Positions 1 to 5,204 of a stretch of DNA of 5,204 nt are shown one piece after another (position 1 is the first letter of the stretch; each line of letters starts with the position of its first letter). The stretch lies in contig DGEC01000052.1 of the NCBI GenBank assembly GCA_002385745.1, positions 1 through 5,204 on the forward strand, read 5' to 3'. The position numbers and the translations under genes are program-made. The notes below the pieces were generated by a model that was not told the origin of the DNA, made no database searches, and saw only the letters and a list, made by a program, of their open reading frames with translations. The stretch is from Firmicutes bacterium UBA3936 (GTDB taxonomy: Bacteria > Bacillota > Dethiobacteria > Dethiobacterales > Dethiobacteraceae).

Positions 1-15
1 TTTGTCTACAGTCTG

Positions 16-42
16 AAAAGTCCGCATTTGCGGACTTTTTTT
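16..42. terminator. Bidirectional intrinsic terminator after the sirtuin gene
   Basis: A perfect 10-bp inverted repeat (AAAAGTCCGC, loop ATTT, GCGGACTTTT) starts 7 bases past the sirtuin stop codon. On the plus strand it runs into seven T residues (36-42). On the minus strand the T tract is only four (19-16) and overlaps the stem. It can therefore end the minus-strand sirtuin transcript, and it is stronger in the plus direction. That suggests a convergent plus-strand gene ending just outside or at the window edge. A TGA at 14-16 in one plus frame would fit such an end, but 15 bases are too few to call a gene. Confidence 0.8.
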
Positions 43-49
43 ATCCCCC

Positions 50-955
50 TCACTTCACCATGTGTTCTGCCAGCCACTCTATAACATTCTTGGCATCATA
101 CGGCATGGATGTCGCTTTGCCTTTAAGCTCCTTTGGCACCATTGGGAAGCCGCCGTGGCCGGGCCACTCCTTGTATTCTTTATTGACCCGGAACAGGTGT
201 GCGTTATTGTGATAATATGTCAGGCGTTCAAAGGGCCAGCGGATCACAACGGGCGTATTAAAACCTACACCCAGTTCAAGAATACAGAGCTTTTTCCCAA
301 TTGTACTTTCAACCCATTCAATATAACGGTTTTTTTCTTCTTCGTACCCTTCGTAATCACGAACCGCTGCAAAAAGCTGTACACCGCAGTAAGGGCAGGT
401 AGGAATGGCGCTCTCATCGGAAATCATAAATGTTTCCGGATCAATCAAAGGGAGCAGCTTGTCTATGAAAGGTTTTATCTCCCATGTCTCCTTCGTGCAG
501 CTTCTGGAACATTTCAGTTTGTCGTAACTGCCCTGGGCTTCAAAAACACGCTCCATGGGAAATCCGGTACGCAAAAACTGCCGGTCACAGTTTGAGGTAA
601 TAACAAAGAAATCCTTGTCTTCTACAATCTTAAGCAGCTTTTTGTAAAGCTCGGAAGGAGGAAATTGATAACGCACAAAATTAACGTGCCTTATATTGTA
701 AGCCCATTCCCGGGCCGGCGGCCAGTTCTCTTTGTAGCGTTCAAACAGTTCATAGGGGTAGCGGTACCCCCTGGCTGCCATTTCCGGCTGGAACTGCTTA
801 AACAACTCTTCATCCAGATAGCTTAAACCTGCCGCCGCCGACAATCCGGCGCCGGCGCCGATCAGTATTTTGTCGGATGTCTCCAGCCAATCTTTCAGTT
901 TTGCAACGGAACGGATGAAATCACTTGCCGTTTCCTTTTTTGCTTTTTCTTTCAA
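50..955 (-). CDS. Sir2-family protein, class M (SirTM)-like, histidine-to-glutamine active site
   Basis: This 301-residue protein carries the Rossmann NAD-binding motif GAGAGLS (33-39), followed by AAAGL. TSNCD (120-124, N122) stands where sirtuins have TQNID. Zinc-ligand pairs are C149/C153 and C187/C190, and LELGVGFNTP (226-235) stands where sirtuins have the GTS-type NAD loop. The usual catalytic histidine of the LHG motif is glutamine here (AQGSY, Q141). From family knowledge, this change marks class M sirtuins, described as protein ADP-ribosyltransferases acting on lipoylated GcvH-like carriers, with little deacetylase activity. The usual SirTM partners (macrodomain, GcvH-L, LplA2) are not in the window, so the substrate is open. 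The start is TTG at 955-953. A GGGGAG site 8 bases upstream (964-969) supports it, and the nearby ATG and GTG are out of frame. The Sir2 fold is firm; the ADP-ribosylation activity is inferred. Confidence 0.9.
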   Translation of the reverse strand: MKEKAKKETASDFIRSVAKLKDWLETSDKILIGAGAGLSAAAGLSYLDEELFKQFQPEMAARGYRYPYELFERYKENWPPAREWAYNIRHVNFVRYQFPPSELYKKLLKIVEDKDFFVITSNCDRQFLRTGFPMERVFEAQGSYDKLKCSRSCTKETWEIKPFIDKLLPLIDPETFMISDESAIPTCPYCGVQLFAAVRDYEGYEEEKNRYIEWVESTIGKKLCILELGVGFNTPVVIRWPFERLTYYHNNAHLFRVNKEYKEWPGHGGFPMVPKELKGKATSMPYDAKNVIEWLAEHMVK

Positions 956-991
956 ACCACATACTCCCCATTATCAATTTTATTTAACAAA

Positions 992-1020
992 ATATTACCA
1001 TTGTTTCTGGCGCAAAACAA
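992..1020 (-). promoter_or_regulatory. Possible sigma-A promoter for the sirtuin gene
   Basis: On the minus strand TTGTTT (1020-1015) and TAATAT (997-992) are separated by exactly 17 bases. Transcription would start near 985, leaving a leader of about 30 bases before the TTG start. Both hexamers are imperfect and the region is AT-rich, so a chance match is quite possible. The -35 box overlaps the edge of the inverted repeat at 1019-1036. The 113-base gap after the radical SAM gene is the only place where an independent sirtuin promoter would be expected outside coding sequence. Confidence 0.3.
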
Positions 1021-1036
1021 CACACCCCGGTGTGTT
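1019..1036. repeat. 18-base inverted repeat between the radical SAM and sirtuin genes
   Basis: The arms AACACACC and GGTGTGTT are perfect reverse complements around a CC centre. As RNA from the minus strand this gives a 7-bp stem with a 4-base loop, continuing into TTTTGCG. It lies 32 bases past the radical SAM stop. It could be a weak terminator for the upstream cluster. Because the possible promoter of the sirtuin gene abuts it, it could instead be an operator bound by a dimeric repressor. The T run is too short to favour termination strongly. Confidence 0.5.
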
Positions 1037-1068
1037 CTCAATTCTTCCGAAAGAACCGCCATGTATTT

Positions 1069-2211
1069 TCAAAGAAGCGGCTTTTTCATGTCCTCCACCA
1101 GGGAAACGATGGGATAATACTCGTTATAATGCTTTTGAATAAACATCGCATTCCGCTTCTTGAACAATCTTTCTGCAAGTTTATCGGCAATTGGGAGCAG
1201 CAAACGTTCATGAGCACACAAGACAGGTGAAACAAGGTCGATGCTTCCGGTTGCCTGCTTGTTGAGGCAGCCGCAGTAATGATTGCAGCGTTTCCTCACG
1301 GCACAGTCACGGCAGCTTTCCTTTTCCCTTTCATTTTGCAGGTAGATGTGCTGCCGCCTCTTTTCATTAACTCCCGCATAAACATCACCGAGAACATAGC
1401 TGTCGTCGCCGACAAACTGCACGCAGGGATACAAACGGCCGTCAGGCGCAACTGAGATTTGTTTCAGGCCCAGTTCGCAGCGTTTATGGCAATATGTTCT
1501 CCGGTTAATATGCGAGCTTATTTTTACCTCAAAAGGACTTAAATAAAATTTCTCCTCGGCCAGCGTCAGCCGGTAGTAAAATTCAGCCAGTTTCCCGTAC
1601 TCCCCGGCCAGCATTGCCAGATCATCCTCCTGCCAGGCCGCAGCATAGTTTAAAGAGCAGATAAGATAGCGAAATCCCAGATTATAAAGGTACTCTACCG
1701 ATTCGGCGTAATAACGGGCCGTATCCGGGTTGACAGTCATAAGCACCGGCGCGTAAGGGCGGGCTGCAAGCAGCATTTGTGCCTTCCGGGCGAGAGTTTC
1801 ATATGTACCCCTGCCCTCTGTGTCACGGCGGTGCCTGTCATGGGCAGCTTGGACCCCGTCATGGCTCAAGGCAATAAAAAGATTGTTTTTGCGGGAATAC
1901 TCAAGGAAATCTTTGTCCAAAAGCAGGCCGTTTGTTGTCACTTTATAGTGGAAGTAACAGCCGGCCTGCTTTTCTTTCCAGTTCGCATAGTCTATGGTTT
2001 CGCAGATTAATTCTTTATACAAAAGAGGTTCCCCGCCGAAAAAAACAATGCCGGCGGAATCGCCCCCGGGCGTCATGCCGGCGGCCAGGTCAACCGCCCG
2101 GCGAGCAATGACGGCAGTCATGGTCTGGATATTGGAGCGGTCTACATAACAATAGGCACAGGCCATATTGCAGTTGTTGGTTAAATGCAGGGTAAAATGC
2201 AAACCTATCAT
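1069..2211 (-). CDS. Radical SAM/SPASM-domain protein, probable peptide or protein maturase
   Basis: This 380-residue cytoplasmic enzyme is expected to cleave S-adenosylmethionine reductively to start radical chemistry on a substrate. The radical SAM cluster motif CNMACAYC supplies C14, C18 and C21. GGEPLL (59-64) and TTNG (92-95) are the usual SAM-binding elements. A C-terminal SPASM domain for auxiliary Fe-S clusters is clear: C245, then G258 and C263 (GX4C), then C300-X2-C303-X5-C309-X3-C313, and a final C332. SPASM enzymes of this layout include sactipeptide and thioether maturases, anaerobic sulfatase-maturing enzymes and QhpD. I cannot assign a subfamily, and no sulfatase or dehydrogenase is visible. 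It lies 16 bases after the anchored protein gene and is probably in one operon with it. The ATG directly abuts the AAAAAGGG site. A TTG at codon 4 (2202-2200) sits 9 bases from AAGGG and may be the true start. Confidence 0.9.
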   Translation of the reverse strand: MIGLHFTLHLTNNCNMACAYCYVDRSNIQTMTAVIARRAVDLAAGMTPGGDSAGIVFFGGEPLLYKELICETIDYANWKEKQAGCYFHYKVTTNGLLLDKDFLEYSRKNNLFIALSHDGVQAAHDRHRRDTEGRGTYETLARKAQMLLAARPYAPVLMTVNPDTARYYAESVEYLYNLGFRYLICSLNYAAAWQEDDLAMLAGEYGKLAEFYYRLTLAEEKFYLSPFEVKISSHINRRTYCHKRCELGLKQISVAPDGRLYPCVQFVGDDSYVLGDVYAGVNEKRRQHIYLQNEREKESCRDCAVRKRCNHYCGCLNKQATGSIDLVSPVLCAHERLLLPIADKLAERLFKKRNAMFIQKHYNEYYPIVSLVEDMKKPLL

Positions 2212-2227
2212 CCCTTTTTATTAATTA

Positions 2228-3025
2228 TTAAATAATGTTCTGGCCTTTGAGCCAGTTTAAGAAATCACGCACTTGCTCCTGCAAATCCGCTTTCACCCGT
2301 TCCTTTATCTTCTCTTCCATCAACTGAAAATCGCCCGCGCTGTTTTCAATGATTTCCTGAATTTCCGGTGAATAATAATTATAATTCGGGTCATAAAAAA
2401 CAGCCAGATTAATTCCTTTTGTCCGGCCTTCCAGACCTTCTGCCAGCACTTTGGCAGCTTCCAGAAAGTGATAGCTTTCCACCGACAACCATTCAGTATT
2501 TTCCCTGGCCCAGGCGTTTATGTCATCCCGGGAAACAAACTCAAAAGCAACCTGTTTTTCCGCATCATAGCCGTCCAGCGCCAGGTCGCCTTTTTGCCTG
2601 CCCATATTTGCTTCTTCACCCAGAACGTAAATATCTGTTTCCGGTATTGCTACACCCTGCAGGGATGGAGCATTTCTGGTAAAAACAATACCTTGCCGCT
2701 GCGCTTCTTCTTTAATCACCGAAAAGGCTTCCTCCTCAGACAAAAAAGCAGGCGGGGCCACTGATTCGCAGCCAAAACTGCCCCTGCCGTCGCCATGGAT
2801 AAAGACAGGCGCAACCTGACCGGTAAACTGTTCATTCTCCCCCGTACTATCTTTCCTGCTGCATGCTGTCAGGGTCAAAAGCAAGAGTGAGGAAAAGGCC
2901 ACAGCAGCATAGGCATTGCTGCGCCAGCGTTCAGGCAGTGTCAGCAATATTCCGGGATTTTTCAGCGTCTCTTCTTTGTCCGGATACTTTGGGGATTTGT
3001 AATTAACAACCGGTTTTACCTGCAT
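2228..3025 (-). CDS. Membrane-anchored or lipoprotein-like protein of unknown function with a GxGRGSFGC motif
   Basis: I do not recognise this 265-residue protein with confidence. The first 35 residues are polar and end in the basic segment ERWR. A hydrophobic stretch (about 37-53) and a lipobox-like LTAC (52-55, C55) follow. After this comes a Gly/Ser-rich segment, HGDGRGSFGCESVAPP (77-92), with the only other cysteine, C86. An acidic, probably globular region continues to a charged helical C-terminus (about 221-262). The mature part should lie outside the cytoplasm, tethered by lipid on C55 or by an uncleaved anchor. The start is firm: an AGGGGAG site (3034-3040) lies 8 bases from the ATG. 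The cytoplasmic leader is thus longer than usual for a lipoprotein. It sits between a short peptide gene (18 bases upstream) and a radical SAM gene (16 bases downstream) and ends in tandem stops TAATAA. A role as substrate or carrier of the radical SAM enzyme is inference. Confidence 0.85.
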   Translation of the reverse strand: MQVKPVVNYKSPKYPDKEETLKNPGILLTLPERWRSNAYAAVAFSSLLLLTLTACSRKDSTGENEQFTGQVAPVFIHGDGRGSFGCESVAPPAFLSEEEAFSVIKEEAQRQGIVFTRNAPSLQGVAIPETDIYVLGEEANMGRQKGDLALDGYDAEKQVAFEFVSRDDINAWARENTEWLSVESYHFLEAAKVLAEGLEGRTKGINLAVFYDPNYNYYSPEIQEIIENSAGDFQLMEEKIKERVKADLQEQVRDFLNWLKGQNII

Positions 3026-3043
3026 TTTAATCTCTCCCCTTCA

Positions 3044-3205
3044 TTATGCATTCATACTGTCTGACGAACCTGGCTGGATATTGTTCCCAAAACTTGAAAA
3101 CATATTTAAAGGAACCCCCATTATTTTACAATTAACTCGGTAGTAATCTCCTTGATTGCAGCCGAACCATTTAGCAAACTCGGATGCGACCCTTTTGCTA
3201 AGCAT
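3044..3205 (-). CDS. Small 53-residue protein, candidate radical SAM-modified peptide
   Basis: This short gene fills most of the gap between hflX and the anchored protein. It begins MLSKRVASEFAKWFGC and ends PGSSDSMNA. It has two cysteines (C16, C26), a basic-amphipathic start, an aromatic middle (W13, F14, Y21, Y22) and a Gly/Asn/Ser-rich tail from about residue 37. An in-frame TGA directly precedes the ATG, so the start cannot lie further upstream. A perfect AAGGAG site (3217-3222) lies 11 bases before the ATG, slightly long but acceptable. The stop lies 18 bases before the next start, giving operon-like spacing. I do not recognise the family. Its size, its two cysteines and a SPASM radical SAM gene two genes downstream fit a ribosomally made, modified peptide precursor, but this is inference. 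It could also be a small regulatory or structural protein, or an unexpressed frame. A 43-codon frame overlaps it. Confidence 0.6.
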   Translation of the reverse strand: MLSKRVASEFAKWFGCNQGDYYRVNCKIMGVPLNMFSSFGNNIQPGSSDSMNA

Positions 3206-3248
3206 TCAAAGCGTTGCTCCTTATGGAAGCGCAGAAAGACTAATACTC

Positions 3249-4499
3249 TCATGTTCTTCTTAAATTTAGTTGCTGTTGAATTTTATTAGCCCAAGCCCGG
3301 GGCAGAACGCCCCGGACGCGAATCCCCTCCGGCAGGTATTCTTCCCTTTCCAGTTTGCCGTACTGCCGGATAACATGTAACAGCTGTGCCTCCGTAAACG
3401 GAATCAGCATATCCAGTTGCTCGTTTTCCCTATGAAGTATTTCTTCTATTTTATCCAGCAAAACATCAATCCCCTTTGCTTTTGCGGCAGAAACAGCCAC
3501 ATGCTGCGGGTATTGATGAGAAAGTACATTATAAGCAGGATGCGCCTCCGGCAAATCCATTTTATTAAACACAACCAATTGGGGCAGGTGCTCGGCCTCC
3601 AGTTGGCTCAATACGTCCTGCACGGCAATCATTTGCTGCTCTGCCTGGGGATGCGCGGCATCAACAATATGCAACAGCAAATCGGCTTCCAGCACTTCTT
3701 CCAATGTCGCGCGAAAAGCGGCAACCAGATGATGCGGCAGCTTTTGGATAAAACCGACGGTATCCGTTAAAAGGAACTGGCCTCCCCGGGGCAGCTTAAC
3801 CCGGCGGGTAGTAGGATCAAGGGTGGCAAAAAGCTTGTCCATGGCCAAGACACCGGCTGCCGTTAAAACATTTAAAAGCGTTGACTTGCCGGCATTTGTA
3901 TAGCCCACCATGGTTACCACAGGCAAGGGGATGTTTTTTCTTGCTTTTCTGTGCAAATGACGGTGCTTGCGGATTTCCTCAATTTCTTTTTTTAATTCAC
4001 CGATGCGTTTGCGCAGGCGGCGGCGGTCAACCTCCAGTTTTGTCTCACCCGGTCCCCGTGTGCCTATACCGCCGCCCAGACGGGACAGTTCCGTGCCCCT
4101 TCCGGTCAGCCGGGGCAGCAGGTAATTTAATTGGGCCAGCTCAACCTGCAGCTTCCCTTCCTTTGTTTGCGCGCGCTGGGCAAAAATATCAAGAATCAGA
4201 GCCGTCCGGTCAACAATCCGTACAGATAAGGCAGCCTCTAAATTTCTGATCTGCGACGGAGATAATTCGTCATTAAAAATAACCAGGTCGGCCGCCGTTT
4301 CCTCCGCAATGATTCTTATTTCTTCTACCTTCCCTTTTCCTACATAATATGCGGAATCCGGCCGTTCCTTCTTCTGAACCACTTCAGCAACAGCTTCCGC
4401 CCCCGCCGTATCTGCAAGCTGTGCCAATTCCCGCATGGTTTCTTCGATATTCCATTGTGCACCGGGGGTATCCAAACCCACCAGAATTGCCTTTTCCAT
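3249..4499 (-). CDS. hflX: Ribosome-associated GTPase HflX
   Basis: HflX binds the 50S subunit and splits stalled or stressed 70S ribosomes using GTP. The 416-residue product has the normal family length. An N-terminal HflX domain includes YYVGKGK (51-57) and the glycine-rich signature TGRGTELSRLGGG (132-144) and TRGPGETKLEVDRR (147-160). A basic coiled region (about 160-190) follows. The GTPase domain shows G1 GYTNAGKST (199-207), switch I ATLDPTTR (225-232), G3 DTVGF (246-250), G4 NKMD (312-315) and G5 SAAK (337-340). A short C-terminal domain ends the protein. I place the start at the ATG at 4499-4497. An AGGAAGG site lies 7 bases upstream, and typical family members begin near MEKAILVG. 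An in-frame ATG 78 bases upstream overlaps the ATPase stop as TAATG and would add 26 atypical residues. The binding site is buried in a hairpin, which suggests control of expression. Confidence 0.97.
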   Translation of the reverse strand: MEKAILVGLDTPGAQWNIEETMRELAQLADTAGAEAVAEVVQKKERPDSAYYVGKGKVEEIRIIAEETAADLVIFNDELSPSQIRNLEAALSVRIVDRTALILDIFAQRAQTKEGKLQVELAQLNYLLPRLTGRGTELSRLGGGIGTRGPGETKLEVDRRRLRKRIGELKKEIEEIRKHRHLHRKARKNIPLPVVTMVGYTNAGKSTLLNVLTAAGVLAMDKLFATLDPTTRRVKLPRGGQFLLTDTVGFIQKLPHHLVAAFRATLEEVLEADLLLHIVDAAHPQAEQQMIAVQDVLSQLEAEHLPQLVVFNKMDLPEAHPAYNVLSHQYPQHVAVSAAKAKGIDVLLDKIEEILHRENEQLDMLIPFTEAQLLHVIRQYGKLEREEYLPEGIRVRGVLPRAWANKIQQQLNLRRT

Positions 4500-4501
4500 A
4501 T

Positions 4502-4542
4502 AAAAACCTTCCTTCCTGCAACATTGTAACAGAAAGGAAGGT
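4502..4542 (-). terminator. Terminator-like hairpin that also holds the hflX ribosome binding site
   Basis: On the minus strand ACCTTCCTTTCTG (4542-4530) pairs with CAGGAAGGAAGGT (4518-4506). The stem has 13 positions, 12 of them Watson-Crick and one G-U, with an 11-base loop and then four to five T residues (4506-4502). This has the form of a Rho-independent terminator after the ATPase gene, 34 bases past its stop. The descending arm also contains AGGAAGG (4513-4507), the Shine-Dalgarno site of hflX, whose ATG begins 7 bases later. The same structure could therefore stop readthrough from the ATPase and mask translation of hflX. No clear hflX promoter was found between the ATPase stop and the hairpin. 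The pairing is directly visible; the regulatory role is inferred. Confidence 0.65.
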
Positions 4543-4576
4543 CCCCGGCAAACCATACTTTTTCTGGGAACTCGCA

Positions 4577-5204
4577 TTATTTCCTGGCTGATCTTGCAAT
4601 CATTTTAATAATTTCATTTATAATCAGCGGCACTAAAGCAAATGCAACCACTAAACTCCAGTCACGCAAGCTCAAATTATGGACTTTAAAGGCATTGGCC
4701 AGGACAGGTAGTGAAATTACACCGATTTGCAAAATAAGGCCGACAATAATGGCGCCGATTAAATAGAGATTGGAGAAGACGCCGATTTGCAAAACCGATT
4801 TGTTAAAATTACGGATGGATAACGAATAAAAGAGTTGAGAAGCCGCCAGCACAACAAAGGCCATGGTTCTGGCGTAGGTTAGAACCTCTTTGGGTATATC
4901 TGCCGCCAAACCAAGGGAATAGCCGTGCTCCCTTAACCCGAGGTAGAAGGCCAAAAGGGTTAGTATGCCGATGAGTGTGCCGCCGATAACGGACCTGCCC
5001 CCCGCTCCGTTGGCAAAAAAACTTTCCTGCGGGTCCCGGGGCGGTTTTTTCATTACATCCTTATCCCCGGGGTCTACACCCAGCGCAATGGCCGGCAGTG
5101 AATCGGTAATTAAATTGACCCATAAGATTTGCGTCGGTAAAAGCGGTACCGGCCAGGAAAAAAGTACAGAAACAAACACAGATATAACTTCGCCCAAATT
5201 ACAG
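4577..5204 (-). CDS. P2-type cation-transporting ATPase, probably Ca2+, C-terminal part (5' end outside the window)
   Basis: This is the C-terminal end of a P-type ATPase that pumps a divalent cation across the cytoplasmic membrane. The frame stays open to the window edge, where CNLGEV is read (5203-5186). The internal codon at 5197 is therefore not the start, and roughly 700 residues are missing. The visible part spans the end of membrane helix 5 to helix 10. NLGE matches the helix-5 Asn and Glu ligands of SERCA (N768, E771). LWVNLITDSLPAIALG matches helix 6 with the N796, T799 and D800 ligands. MKKPPRDPQES is the typical cytosolic loop after helix 6. In helix 8, TMAFVVLAASQLF has Gln where SERCA has E908, as in many bacterial members. 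These ligands favour Ca2+ over Na+/K+ or Mg2+, though Mn2+ remains possible. The phosphorylation domain cannot be seen. The stop TAA overlaps an unlikely upstream hflX ATG by one base. Confidence 0.93.
   Translation of the reverse strand, partial: CNLGEVISVFVSVLFSWPVPLLPTQILWVNLITDSLPAIALGVDPGDKDVMKKPPRDPQESFFANGAGGRSVIGGTLIGILTLLAFYLGLREHGYSLGLAADIPKEVLTYARTMAFVVLAASQLFYSLSIRNFNKSVLQIGVFSNLYLIGAIIVGLILQIGVISLPVLANAFKVHNLSLRDWSLVVAFALVPLIINEIIKMIARSARK

Noticed and set aside
62..595. A 177-codon plus-strand frame and other plus-strand frames opposite the sirtuin, radical SAM, anchored protein and hflX genes
   Set aside because: Each lies antisense to a gene with clear domain motifs or a strong start. 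Their translations show no recognisable motifs and they have no convincing start sites.
1042..1055. Small inverted repeat TTCTT-CCGA-AAGAA after the radical SAM gene
   Set aside because: Five AT-rich pairs without a T tract are expected by chance.
3026..3248. A riboswitch or structured RNA between hflX and the anchored protein
   Set aside because: I found no long paired arms or recognisable aptamer core, and a coding frame with a ribosome binding site explains most of the region.
3297..3315. GC-rich inverted repeat CCGGGGC, loop AGAAC, GCCCCGG, near the end of hflX
   Set aside because: It lies within hflX coding sequence and no T tract follows on the minus strand. It is most likely a by-product of codon choice, though a weak attenuator role cannot be excluded.
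4500..4577. An upstream in-frame ATG for hflX at 4577-4575, overlapping the ATPase stop as TAATG
   Set aside because: It would add 26 atypical residues translated from the hairpin region. The ATG at 4499 has a better ribosome binding site and gives the normal family start and length.
4577..5197. A complete 206-residue membrane protein starting at 5197
   Set aside because: The codon at 5197 is the Leu of the conserved CNLGEV motif in helix 5. The frame continues to the window edge, so this is a truncated ATPase and not a separate gene.

Overview
All confidently called genes lie on the minus strand, so the window reads right to left. It suggests a Gram-positive-type anaerobe of the Firmicutes (Clostridia or a related class). 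The reasons are strong purine-rich Shine-Dalgarno sites, a TTG start, compact intrinsic-terminator-like hairpins, a class M-like sirtuin and a SPASM-type radical SAM enzyme. This placement is inferred from gene style, not from a marker gene.

In transcription order, the window opens with the C-terminal third of a P2-type calcium-transporting ATPase (4577-5204, cut by the window edge). A 37-base hairpin with a T tract follows (4502-4542). It looks like a terminator, and it also contains the ribosome binding site of the next gene, hflX (3249-4499), a ribosome-associated GTPase.

Downstream of hflX is a compact three-gene cluster. A 53-residue peptide gene (3044-3205) comes first. It is followed after 18 bases by a membrane-anchored or lipoprotein-like protein of unknown function (2228-3025), and after 16 bases by a radical SAM/SPASM enzyme of the peptide- or protein-modifying kind (1069-2211). 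A short peptide, a secreted anchored protein with an FGC motif and a SPASM maturase together suggest an uncharacterised post-translational modification system. This is the most interesting part of the window.

After a 113-base gap holding an 18-base inverted repeat and a possible promoter comes a Sir2-family protein (50-955). Its catalytic histidine position is glutamine, as in ADP-ribosylating class M sirtuins. A hairpin with T tracts on both strands (16-42) closes the window and could terminate transcription from both sides.

No tRNA, rRNA, CRISPR array, insertion sequence or riboswitch was seen. No gene-free stretch exceeds 300 bases.
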